From: CAWHHZ01 sp963829355 | GTDB lineage: Bacteria > Acidobacteriota > Thermoanaerobaculia > Gp7-AA8 > JAHWKK01 | DNA: 23,196 nt | NCBI GenBank assembly: GCA_963829355.1 | Contig: CAWHHZ010000025.1 | Span: 1 to 23,196 of the forward strand | Direction of reading: 5' to 3' | In this document: positions 1-7,244 of the stretch, one piece after another | Layout: each line of letters starts with the position of its first letter | Position numbering within the stretch: the stretch's first letter is position 1 | Position numbers and translations under genes: made by a program | The notes under the pieces: model-generated | Database searches by the model: none | The model's input: only the letters and a program-made list of their open reading frames with translations | Told to the model about the DNA's origin: nothing

Positions 1-1615
1 TCAGCCTTCAGATCGTTCCAACTCGATCAGTTTCACGGAGAGGTCGCCGGACACATTGTCACGGACCGCGATCGAGAGCGCCGCGTGTCGGGCCGAACCC
101 TGACGGAAAACTCGTACTTCACCCTGCTGTCTTTTTCGACCCTCGACGGGGACTCGATCGGCTGCTTCATCTCGACCACGTCACTGGCGTCGCCGAGTAC
201 TCGTCCGCCGGACAGGAAAACGGAGAACGAGCCTTTGACCCCTTCAGTCCCCGCAGGCAGAAAGACCAGATCGCCAGCGCGGATCGAAACTTCCACGTCG
301 ACGATGAGGAAACGTCCATCCCGCCTGCTCTTCGTCACATCGACATCGAACGATGGGAGTCTGCTGCCCTTTCATCTCCGGAAGGTAAAGCGTCGAGATT
401 ACGAGATCGCGAATCGTGCTCGCCTCCGAAAGGCGTACGACCGACTGGCGCGCCCGCACACGATACTTCCGGTTCTTCGTTGTAACTTCGATCTTTCGAG
501 GCTCGTCCTCGCTCCCAGGCGATATGCGGTACCCGAGGGAGTAGTACGAATCGAGTCCCTGAGCAACCTGTTGCAGCACCGTTCCGCTTTGCAGCCCGGA
601 CCCGGTGAGACCGCCTGTGCGTTCTGCAAGCAGCGTCAGCCCCCTGTCTCGTCTTGCGCACGCGCATACGCTGTTGACATCGGAGATGGAGCAGTCGTCC
701 GCGGAGAAACCCACCCTGATCGGGGCCAATGAACGAGTCGCGTGGACCCGGTGGATGGAAGGCGTGAATTGTCATTCCGTACGCGTTTGCCGTCACGGCG
801 AGCTTCTCCAGGTCCGGGCCCGTCAGGCAGTCGTCCGCAGGCTGAAGCGACAGATCGTCGCTGGCAACGATCACCACCTTCCGCATCTCCACGCGAGACA
901 GTGACGTCAGGACATTGCGCAACTCTCTCGCCTTCCGCTTGATCATCTGACAACGCTCCTCGGCGAGGAGCCACTCCTGAAACTCACTCTCCGCCACAGC
1001 GTCCGTTTCGATCGCCGTTCCGAGCTCGCTCGAGATCTCCGCGTCGCGCTCGGACTGTACGGCGGACTGCTCCGCAAGCGCACGAAAAATCTTCACTTCG
1101 CGCTTCCCGTACGGTTCTGAAAATCCATTCAGGACGATCTCCACGCGTTTTCGATCAGCGGTCGGCGCAAGCAGAGTGTGAACCCGATGATTCCATGTAA
1201 GAACCGTCACCAGGTCACCATCGCGAAGTGCTTTATCCAGGAAGCTCTCTACACTCGAGAAGAACCGCTGCCGCCGACTCGGCTCGATGTCGCCTATATC
1301 AACGAACAGGACGATCAATCGTGGCAGCTTTGCCGACGCAGCCTGGGCCGTTTCGAGATCCTCCGGTTCCTCGGCCCGGGCGGCGGTTGAAGTCGCATCG
1401 AAGGCTGTGAAATTAGTGATTGTCTGAAGCTTGCCGTCTTCTCGGATCTCGAAGTCATCCGCAGTCAGGCCACGGACTGGTTTACCACTCCTGTCGGTGA
1501 CGACGACATCAACATTCGTGATCATGACTTCGACTCGCTCCGAGTACTGCGCGGAAACAGTCGTCGCATACAGGATCAGCGCAAAAACAGGAAGAGCAGA
1601 GAGTGGCACCTTCAC
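1..1615 (-). pseudogene. VWFA-related secreted protein, interrupted by three frame changes
   Basis: The conceptual product is a secreted protein with a VWFA-related domain, a family expanded in Acidobacteriota. The proposed GTG start at 1615 gives a signal peptide (KVPLSALPVFALILYATTVSA, then QYSERVEV). Next comes the family's typical beta-rich N-terminus (VDVVVTDRSGKPVRGL, then DDFEIREDGK) and a VWA-like domain starting LIVLFVDIGD, whose metal site looks degenerate because it lacks a clean DxSxS. The frame then changes near 700-735, again near 340-365, and again near 95-115. Joined across these points, the reading runs through LTLLAERTGG and SYYSLGYRISPGS to a C-terminus with LSIAVRDNVSGD and the stop at 1-3. 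All pieces look well conserved, so clustered sequencing or assembly indels are as likely as recent decay. An alternative in-frame start lies upstream at 1756, inside a repeat, and is less likely. The molecular function of these proteins is not established. Confidence 0.75.
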
Positions 1616-1666
1616 GACGGCAACAATTGTACGCTCCCCGTTGCAGTGCCGGGGCGAAGGACGTGG

Positions 1667-1812
1667 ACGGGGACAGGTCTTTGGAGGAGGAACGGGGACA
1701 GGTCTTTGGTTGACGGTCCGTTCTACTGCTGGTAGAAAAAGCCGCTCAATCGGCAATGAAATCTACCGCTCGTAGAATTGACCCTAAACCAAAGACCTGT
1801 CCCCGTTCCTCC
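1667..1812. repeat. REPIN-like palindromic element
   Basis: Two arms face each other. The left arm at 1686-1718 and the right arm at 1780-1812 are inverted copies, identical over 26 bases and near-identical over 33. Their core reads ACGGGGACAGGTCTTTGG. A further direct copy of that core lies at 1667-1684. Between the arms are two short hairpins, TTCTAC-loop-GTAGAA near 1720-1737 and TCTAC-loop-GTAGA near 1762-1776. Paired inverted short palindromes are the REPIN arrangement, normally mobilised by RAYT (Y1) transposases, and no such gene is in the window. The element sits directly upstream of the VWFA-related gene. Confidence 0.7.
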
Positions 1813-1870
1813 TCCGTTCCTCCTTGCCCCAATGACTCGAGCCGAATTTCGGGCCCGGTAGGCTCCACGC

Positions 1871-1918
1871 GATCCTTCGACCGTCCTCCGCTGCGCTCCG
1901 GCGGCTCAGGATGACAAC
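1871..1918. repeat. Dispersed GATCCTTCG...CTCAGGATGAC repeat, copy 1
   Basis: This GC-rich hyphenated palindrome runs from GATCCTTCGACCG to GGCTCAGGATGACAAC. Related copies lie at 6668-6691, 6934-6966, 7037-7067, 7146-7179, 12918-12951, 12972-12998 and 16713-16738, all between genes. It lies in the 359-base gap between the VWFA-related gene and the PBP4 gene. The rest of that gap, about 1813-1870 and 1919-1974, shows no gene or terminator that I can recognise. Confidence 0.6.
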
Positions 1919-1974
1919 GGGGGTATTTTCAGCGCAGCGAAGGATCGGGTACGAGCACTTCGAATCGTGGTGCC

Positions 1975-3414
1975 TCAGCCGTGATCGACAATCGTCTGCA
2001 GGATCGTGTTCTGGAGCTGGTACATCGGGCCGGTCCATGTGGGGAAGTCGTTGTAGAGAAGCGAGAAGGCGTACACCTTGCCGCTCGTGGCTTTCACGTA
2101 TCCGGTCAGGCCGACGACCTTCGAGATGTATCCGGTCTTCGCGTAGATGTTTCTCTTGTACGGCTCCTGGTTGATGCGCCGCCGCAACCGGGAAAACGTT
2201 TCGCCGCTGTACGGCATGGAGCTCAGGAACACCATCCGGTGATCGCTGTCCCACATGTGCTGGAGAACCTCGATGAAGGCCGAGGCCGAGACTTTGTTCT
2301 CGCGGGACATACCCGAACCGTCGGTCATCGAAACCTGGCCCGGCCTAACCCCGACGGTCCCGGTCATCCACGTCTCGACCACGTCCGTACCTGAGTCCCA
2401 GGAGCCCCCTTTTCCCTTCTCGGCGCCAAGCGTCTTCAGCACCTGCTCGGCGTAGTGGTTCTGACTCTGCTTGTTGATGACGTACACAACCACGGGAAGA
2501 GGTGTGTCCACCACATCGAGGACCCGCCAGTCGTCCCGCGGATCTTTCGGCGTGAGAATCGGCTGCCCCTCGAGCTCCACTCCCCTCTTGATCAAGGTCT
2601 CGTGAAGTGCGTTTCCGAAGTAGTGGACGGGATACATCACGGTCACGGGGATCTCGGTCGGTCCATCACCGGGCCTCACGTTCCCCTTCACGATGATCGT
2701 GTTGGAGCCCGGCTTGCGTCCGACGTAGACGCCGCGTCCGGCCCGTTGGGTCACTGAGGAGTTCTCGATGGTGACGAACTGGTTCGGCGGTTCGAGCTCC
2801 ACCACGCCCTTCTGTCCCGGGCTTCCCGGCTTCACCCTCACGATGACCGTCCCCTCCTGCAGCGCGGGGGCGGAGACTGGTGCTTCGTACCAGAACACGA
2901 GCTGATCCGCGGGCCAGCTCGGATGAATCCACTGATCGTCGAAGTACCCGTACTCGATGACCACGTCGCCGGTGATGCGCTGGATTCCCTCGCGGCGCAG
3001 AGCAACGATGAGGTTCTCGAAGACAGTATCCGAGGCCTTGTCGTAGAACCTCCCGCCGATGGTGGGATCGCCGCTCCCTTTCACCAGGAGGTCTCCATTC
3101 AACGTGCCGTTCGAGACCGATCCCCGGATGAGGAAGGTGGTCGTGAACTCGAAGTCTTCCCCGAGCAGATCGAGTGCCGCGGCCGTGGTGAGCAGTTTGA
3201 GGTTTGAGGCTGGGGTGACTGGCGTGTCGGGATTTTCCGCGGCCACCACTCGACCGCTGTCGAGCTCGACGATCTTCACGCTCGATCTGGAGCGGCGCGA
3301 GAGTCCCTCATTGACGAGAGGCCGAAGCCTGTTCTCGAGCGATTGCGCCGCAATGGCAAATGAGAGGGTCAGAGAGAGAATCGAGAGGGTGAGCGTCCGC
3401 GCGAGTGAATTCAC
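1975..3414 (-). CDS. dacB: D-alanyl-D-alanine carboxypeptidase/endopeptidase, PBP4 (peptidase S13) family
   Basis: This periplasmic serine peptidase of the penicillin-binding type would trim or cleave peptidoglycan peptides. From the GTG start at 3414 the protein has 479 residues and begins with a short signal peptide (hydrophobic residues 5-23, cleavage likely after AIA). All three catalytic motifs are present: SNLK at 70-73 (nucleophile Ser70), SQN at 317-319 and KTG at 426-428. The wide gap between the first two motifs is the extra-domain insertion typical of the S13 family. The same frame stays open to an ATG at 3483, which has a GGTGAG upstream but lies inside a mobile repeat and would spoil the signal peptide, so the GTG is preferred, although it has no good ribosome-binding site. 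The gene stands alone on the minus strand. Family assignment is secure; whether it acts as carboxypeptidase or endopeptidase cannot be read from sequence. Confidence 0.92.
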   Translation of the reverse strand: MNSLARTLTLSILSLTLSFAIAAQSLENRLRPLVNEGLSRRSRSSVKIVELDSGRVVAAENPDTPVTPASNLKLLTTAAALDLLGEDFEFTTTFLIRGSVSNGTLNGDLLVKGSGDPTIGGRFYDKASDTVFENLIVALRREGIQRITGDVVIEYGYFDDQWIHPSWPADQLVFWYEAPVSAPALQEGTVIVRVKPGSPGQKGVVELEPPNQFVTIENSSVTQRAGRGVYVGRKPGSNTIIVKGNVRPGDGPTEIPVTVMYPVHYFGNALHETLIKRGVELEGQPILTPKDPRDDWRVLDVVDTPLPVVVYVINKQSQNHYAEQVLKTLGAEKGKGGSWDSGTDVVETWMTGTVGVRPGQVSMTDGSGMSRENKVSASAFIEVLQHMWDSDHRMVFLSSMPYSGETFSRLRRRINQEPYKRNIYAKTGYISKVVGLTGYVKATSGKVYAFSLLYNDFPTWTGPMYQLQNTILQTIVDHG

Positions 3415-3472
3415 GGCAGCGACGACTGCAACTGATATTCCACAGTCATGGACTCCTGACGCAGACACGGCA

Positions 3473-3656
3473 CTAGCCCGCATTTCTCACCAGGTATCGT
3501 AGCGAGGCGGCGGAGAGTGGTGCGGATGCAAGGCGCGCGACGGTTCGGCCCCGCAGGCATAGTCGACACTATGTCGAGGAGCCGAATCGAGTGCAACGCA
3601 GCAGCCGCGCCGCTATCGGTCGCCGCAGTAGATAGCTGGTGAGAAATGCGGGCTAG
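3473..3656. mobile_element. MITE-like near-palindromic element with perfect 21-bp terminal inverted repeats
   Basis: The ends at 3473-3493 and 3636-3656 are perfect 21-bp inverted repeats running CTAGCCCGCATTTCTCACCA plus one base. The interior is an imperfect palindrome centred on CATAGTCGACACTATG at 3558-3573, so a transcript would fold into one long hairpin. There is no transposase frame. The outermost CTAG at each end could be a duplicated 4-bp target or part of the repeat. The right end supplies the stop codon of the metallo-beta-lactamase gene (TAG at 3655-3653). The left end offers an alternative ATG (3483) for the PBP4 gene. Confidence 0.8.
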
Positions 3657-4525
3657 ATGCGTCCGAGTCTGTCGTAGGGCTCGGGAAACGCGAACCTCAG
3701 CCGGTCGCGCAATCGGGCGGGACAGCGACGTGCCACTCTTTCCACGATCTCCCGTGGGCGGTCTCTGAGGCTGAAGTGGGTGAGGCAGATTACCTCGTTT
3801 TCGAACTGGTCCGAGAACTCGAACAGGTCATCGAGATGGATGTGACGGTACTGCGCCGCCCGATCCTGATCGCCGTCGGCTGTGAATGAGCATTCGATCA
3901 TCAGGATCCGCGACTCGAACAGCGCTCCTCCACGCTCGAGAATGAGTCGATCCGTGTCTCCGGTGTAGAACAGACGGGACATCAGCCGCTGATCCGTGAC
4001 CTTCTCCCCGGCCTCTCGCCGATTGCGGATCTCCGCGCCCTCGAGACCCGCCAGTTCTGCGCGGAGAGTCTCCCGGCGTTCGAGCACCTCCCACGCCCGC
4101 GCAGGGATTGAATGGGTCGCCCCGTGGGCGCGCACGACCGCATCGCGCCGCAGCTCGAGCTCATCCCCGACGGACACCCCGACGAGCTCGAGGTGGTACT
4201 TCGTCTGCTGCAGCGCTTCGTGTGCCCTCACCAGTGCCTGAAAGCCGCTCATTGATTCTGCGGGAACATGGATGCGTGAGGGAGAAAGCTTCTGGAGCTT
4301 GCGCTGTGCGGCATGGAAGGGAATCCCGAGGGCATGGTCGACGTGCGCGTGGGTGATGAACACGTCGCGAACGCCGACGAGAAAATCTGGGCACCGTCCG
4401 ATGTCGAGTGCGATGCCGAGCTCCCGCACTCGAAAGTAGGTCTCGTTGCCCGCGATGGACTTTCCTTCTATCGAGAGTCCGTCATGCTCGAGCGTGGTTC
4501 TCAGCTCCCTGGTGTGAGTTCGCAT
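3653..4525 (-). CDS. Metallo-beta-lactamase fold hydrolase, RNase Z-like
   Basis: The 290-residue protein from the ATG at 4525 belongs to the metallo-beta-lactamase superfamily and most resembles the RNase Z / tRNA 3'-processing branch. The zinc-binding signature HAHVDH is at residues 59-64, followed by ALGIPF. Further conserved blocks are SRLFYTGDTDR (central Asp ligand region), MIECSF, HIHLDD and LTHFSLRDRP near the C-terminus, which would supply the remaining histidine ligands. A role in tRNA 3'-end maturation is possible by family, but the insert between GATHSIP and FYTGD (about 45 charged residues) is not diagnostic and the substrate is uncertain. An upstream extension of the frame is antisense to the DUF2203 gene and is rejected as the start. 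The gene is divergent from DUF2203 with 52 bases between starts, and its stop codon lies inside a MITE. Confidence 0.82.
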   Translation of the reverse strand: MRTHTRELRTTLEHDGLSIEGKSIAGNETYFRVRELGIALDIGRCPDFLVGVRDVFITHAHVDHALGIPFHAAQRKLQKLSPSRIHVPAESMSGFQALVRAHEALQQTKYHLELVGVSVGDELELRRDAVVRAHGATHSIPARAWEVLERRETLRAELAGLEGAEIRNRREAGEKVTDQRLMSRLFYTGDTDRLILERGGALFESRILMIECSFTADGDQDRAAQYRHIHLDDLFEFSDQFENEVICLTHFSLRDRPREIVERVARRCPARLRDRLRFAFPEPYDRLGRI

Positions 4526-4577
4526 AGAATTCGCACTGCATCCTTTCGCGCAGATCCGAGAGTAAAGGAGAACTGTT

Positions 4578-4913
4578 CTGCAGACGAAGCAATTCACGTA
4601 CGAGGAGGCCGCCGACCTTCTCCCCGAGGTCATGCGAATCACCGAGAGAGCGGTCGAGGAGGCAACGGGACTCCTGGGGAAGCCTCCCCTGGAGGAGCCT
4701 TTCGAGATCGAAGAGGGAAAAGTCGACGAGTTGCGGCAGGTTCTGAGAGAATGGACCGAGAATCTCCTGACTCTCGGAGTTGAGGTCAAGGGGCTCTGGC
4801 TCGTGGATTTCGATAGCGGAGGGGGCTATTACTGCTGGCGCTACCCCGAGCCCGCGCTCGAGTACTTTCATACATACGAAGAAGGATTCACTGGTCGTGT
4901 CGCCCTGAACTGA
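4578..4913 (+). CDS. DUF2203 family protein
   Basis: This small acidic cytoplasmic protein of about 111 residues belongs to the DUF2203 family, whose function is unknown. The family's opening (FTYEEAADLLPEVMRI) and its C-terminal block (GLWLVDFDSGGGYYCWRYPE, then FHTYEEGFTGR) are both visible. The first in-frame ATG, at 4632, would remove the conserved opening. A CTG at 4578 lies 7 bases after a strong AAAGGAG (4564-4570) and restores it, so I place the start there; a conventional caller would use 4632. It precedes acpP on the same strand by 86 bases. Confidence 0.8.
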   Translation: MQTKQFTYEEAADLLPEVMRITERAVEEATGLLGKPPLEEPFEIEEGKVDELRQVLREWTENLLTLGVEVKGLWLVDFDSGGGYYCWRYPEPALEYFHTYEEGFTGRVALN

Positions 4914-4987
4914 GACTCGTTGGCTCTCGGATGGACGCGCGAGCCGTGCATGTGTTAAAAACTCCCCACCTGAAACTGAATTGATCT

Positions 4988-4992
4988 GGAGG
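4988..4992 (+). promoter_or_regulatory. Ribosome binding site of acpP
   Basis: GGAGG lies 7 bases before the ATG at 5000 and fixes the acyl carrier protein start. Confidence 0.75.
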
Positions 4993-4999
4993 CATTTGA

Positions 5000-5239
5000 A
5001 TGTCCGTAGAAGAACGAGTGAAATCGATAATCGTCGAGCAGCTTGGCGTCGACGCCGAGGAAGTGACCCCTGAGGCTTCGTTCGTCGAGGATCTCGGAGC
5101 GGACTCGCTCGATACCGTTGAGCTGATCATGGCGTTCGAGGAAGAGTTCGGAGTCGAGATTTCCGACGAGGACGCTGAGAAGATCCGCCGCGTGAAAGAT
5201 GCGGTCGAGTACGTCAGCAAAAACGCGAACGCCGAGTAA
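5000..5239 (+). CDS. acpP: Acyl carrier protein
   Basis: This 79-residue cytoplasmic carrier holds growing acyl chains as thioesters on a 4'-phosphopantetheine arm during type II fatty-acid synthesis. The attachment motif DSL is at residues 35-37 (Ser36), in the canonical context VEDLGADSLDTVELIMAFEEEF. The length and strong acidity are typical of AcpP. It lies upstream of fabF, the usual partner, but a rho-independent terminator separates them, so the carrier can be made in excess of the synthase. Confidence 0.97.
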   Translation: MSVEERVKSIIVEQLGVDAEEVTPEASFVEDLGADSLDTVELIMAFEEEFGVEISDEDAEKIRRVKDAVEYVSKNANAE

Positions 5240-5248
5240 CTCCCTGAG

Positions 5249-5293
5249 GTCCGGATCGCGATGAGGTATTCATCGTCATCCGGATCTTTTTTT
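5249..5293 (+). terminator. Rho-independent terminator between acpP and fabF
   Basis: A long stem begins TCCGGATCGCGATGA at 5250-5264, is closed by a GGTAT loop, and returns as TCATCGTCATCCGGA. The two arms pair except at two adjacent bases. Seven T residues follow at 5287-5293. Because fabF starts 14 bases later, it probably acts as an attenuator that lowers fabF expression relative to acpP. Confidence 0.85.
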
Positions 5294-5307
5294 ATTCACG
5301 CGGAGAG

Positions 5308-6567
5308 ATGAGTTTGGAAAAAAGACGAGTCGTCGTTACCGGTATCGGTCTGGTCTCGCCTGTCGGAGTCGGAACCGACGCGACGTGGCAGGCACTGATT
5401 GAAGGAAAATCGGGGATCGGACCGATCACCAGGTTCGACGCCTCCGAGTTCTCCTGCCGGATCGCCGGAGAGGTCGAAGGATTCGATCCGGCAAACTGGA
5501 TCGAGAAGAAGGAAATCAAGAAGTCCGATACCTTCATTCACTATGCGATCGCTGCCGCCCAGATGGCGTGGGATGACGCGAAGCTCGGCGAGGCAAATGT
5601 CGATCCGGAGCGACTCGGCGTCGTGATCGGCTCCGGCATCGGCGGACTTCCGCTGATCGAGTCGATGCACAAGACTCTTCTCGAGCGTGGACCAGGGCGG
5701 ATCTCTCCTTTCTTCATTCCCGGTCTGATCGTCAATCTTGCGAGCGGTCACGTCTCCATGCGTTTCAATGCGAAGGGGCCGAACTCGGCTCCTGCGACGG
5801 CCTGCGCCACGGGAGCTCACGCGATCGGCGATTCATTCAAGATCATCGAGCGGGGTGACGCGGACATCATGTTCGCCGGAGGCGCGGAAGCGGTCATCGC
5901 CCCACTCGCCGTCGGCGGCTTCGCGGCGATGAAAGCACTCTCCACGCGCAACGACGAACCCGAGCGCGCCTCGCGGCCGTGGGACGTCGACCGGGACGGC
6001 TTCGTGATGGGAGAAGGCTCAGGCGTTCTGATGCTCGAGGAACGGGACTCCGCGATCCGCCGCGGCGCGAGGATCTACTGCGAGCTCGCCGGCTACGGCA
6101 TGTCGAGCGATGCGTACCACATCACGTCGCCCTGCGCGGATGGTGAGGGCTCAGCGCGAGTGATGCGGCTCGCCCTTGCCGACGCCGGCGTCGCCCCCGA
6201 CCATGTCGACTACATCAACGCTCACGGCACCTCGACTCTCCCCGGGGACAAGGCGGAGACCGTCGCGGTCAAGACGGTCTTCGGTGAGCATGCCCGGGAA
6301 CTCGCCATGAGCTCGACCAAGTCGATGACGGGACATCTGCTCGGCGCCGCCGGTGGTCTCGAGGCTGGAGTGACTGCTCTGGCCGTGTATCACGGCAACC
6401 TCCCCCCGACGATCAACCTCGATCAACCCGATACCGATTGCGATCTCGATTACGTACCGCACCAGGCGCGGGAGAAGAAGATCAGAAACGCGATCTCCAA
6501 CTCGTTCGGGTTCGGCGGCACGAATGCATCCCTCGTGTTCTCGCGCCACGACCAGCAGTCATCCTGA
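5308..6567 (+). CDS. fabF: 3-oxoacyl-[acyl-carrier-protein] synthase II
   Basis: The 419-residue condensing enzyme would elongate acyl-ACP with malonyl-ACP by decarboxylative Claisen condensation in the cytoplasm. The thiolase-fold catalytic triad is complete: Cys166 in ATACATGAHAIG, His306 in NAHGTSTLPGD and His343 in STKSMTGHLLGAAGG. The start MSLEKRRVVVTGIGLVSPVG matches the family, and GGAG lies just before the ATG. It follows acpP. The usual neighbour rnc is absent; instead a MITE-like element begins at the base after the TGA stop, and the next gene is convergent. Confidence 0.96.
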   Translation: MSLEKRRVVVTGIGLVSPVGVGTDATWQALIEGKSGIGPITRFDASEFSCRIAGEVEGFDPANWIEKKEIKKSDTFIHYAIAAAQMAWDDAKLGEANVDPERLGVVIGSGIGGLPLIESMHKTLLERGPGRISPFFIPGLIVNLASGHVSMRFNAKGPNSAPATACATGAHAIGDSFKIIERGDADIMFAGGAEAVIAPLAVGGFAAMKALSTRNDEPERASRPWDVDRDGFVMGEGSGVLMLEERDSAIRRGARIYCELAGYGMSSDAYHITSPCADGEGSARVMRLALADAGVAPDHVDYINAHGTSTLPGDKAETVAVKTVFGEHARELAMSSTKSMTGHLLGAAGGLEAGVTALAVYHGNLPPTINLDQPDTDCDLDYVPHQAREKKIRNAISNSFGFGGTNASLVFSRHDQQSS

Positions 6568-6861
6568 GAGGCTGTGAAAAAATCCAGCGTGCCCTGCGCT
6601 GGTGGTGCTTACGGTTCGAGCTCAAGGAATGAGGAGGAGTCGCGGTGGTTCCTCGGTGACGACGAGTGATCCTTCGGCTCGCTCAGGACAGGCGCAGAGA
6701 TCGGGCCGTAACCACCACCAGCCCAAAGGGTTACGGGCGGGGCGTCGCCGATCGCGTTGTCGCAGTTCCTTTCCGATGAACCACATCGCTGCGTCACTGC
6801 TTCGCGCGCTCGACGTCGCCGCGTCCGTAACGCAGGGTACGCTGGATTCTTTCACAGCCTC
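6568..6861. mobile_element. MITE-like element with 31-bp terminal inverted repeats
   Basis: The ends at 6568-6598 and 6831-6861 are inverted copies with only two mismatches over 31 bases. Each end starts GAGGCTGTGAAA and includes the shared core AATCCAGCGT or its one-base variant. The element is 294 bp, has no transposase frame, and is flanked on both sides by TGA, a possible 3-bp target duplication; the left TGA is the stop codon of fabF. A copy of the GATCCTTCG-type repeat lies inside it at 6668-6691. Confidence 0.75.
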
Positions 6862-6933
6862 TGAGCGCCAGCGAAGGATCGCGTACGTCCTGACTGTCGC
6901 GTACTTTCCGTCCTGAGAGTCGGCAAACTTCGC

Positions 6934-7179
6934 GATCCTTCGACCGTCCCTTCGGCTTCGCTCAGTGCAAGCCCGCTCCCGCTTCGCGGGATCCGGCGGC
7001 TTCCAATGAACCACTTCGGATCTCCTAGGGGGCCATGTCATCCCGACCGGAGTGGAGGGATCTCCCAACCTGCGTACCCGTGCTGCCAAGGGCCACGGGG
7101 GTGGTGTGCCAGGAGCTTCCCCAGAGCGTTACCGACTAAGTAACCTGGGAGATTCCTCGCTTCGCTCGGTCGGGATGAC
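6934..7179. repeat. Cluster of dispersed palindromic repeats between fabF and the PBP gene
   Basis: One GATCCTTCGACCGTCCC-type copy lies at 6934-6966. A pair of inverted arms lies at 7037-7067 (GTCATCCCGACCGG...TCTCCCA) and 7146-7179 (TGGGAGATTCC...GGTCGGGATGAC). A shorter related piece, GGCATGACAAC, follows near 7228. The whole gap from 6862 to 7244 holds no credible gene. It separates two convergent genes, so a large folded structure here could end transcription from both sides, but no T-tract terminator is seen. Confidence 0.6.
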
Positions 7180-7244
7180 GGTTCATTTCACTCCACTGGC
7201 GAAGCGAAGCGGCGTCATTCCCCCGCTCGGCATGACAACTCATC

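Noticed and set aside
85..732. A 215-codon plus-strand frame at the left end
   Set aside because: It is antisense to the VWFA-related gene, whose fragments match a known family.
3411..3596. A 61-codon minus-strand frame crossing the MITE
   Set aside because: Most of it is MITE interior; only its last 12 codons, with their own CAGGAG, are kept as a possible leader.
4526..4789. An 88-codon N-terminal extension of the metallo-beta-lactamase protein
   Set aside because: It is antisense to the DUF2203 gene, and its serine/arginine-rich sequence is a shadow.
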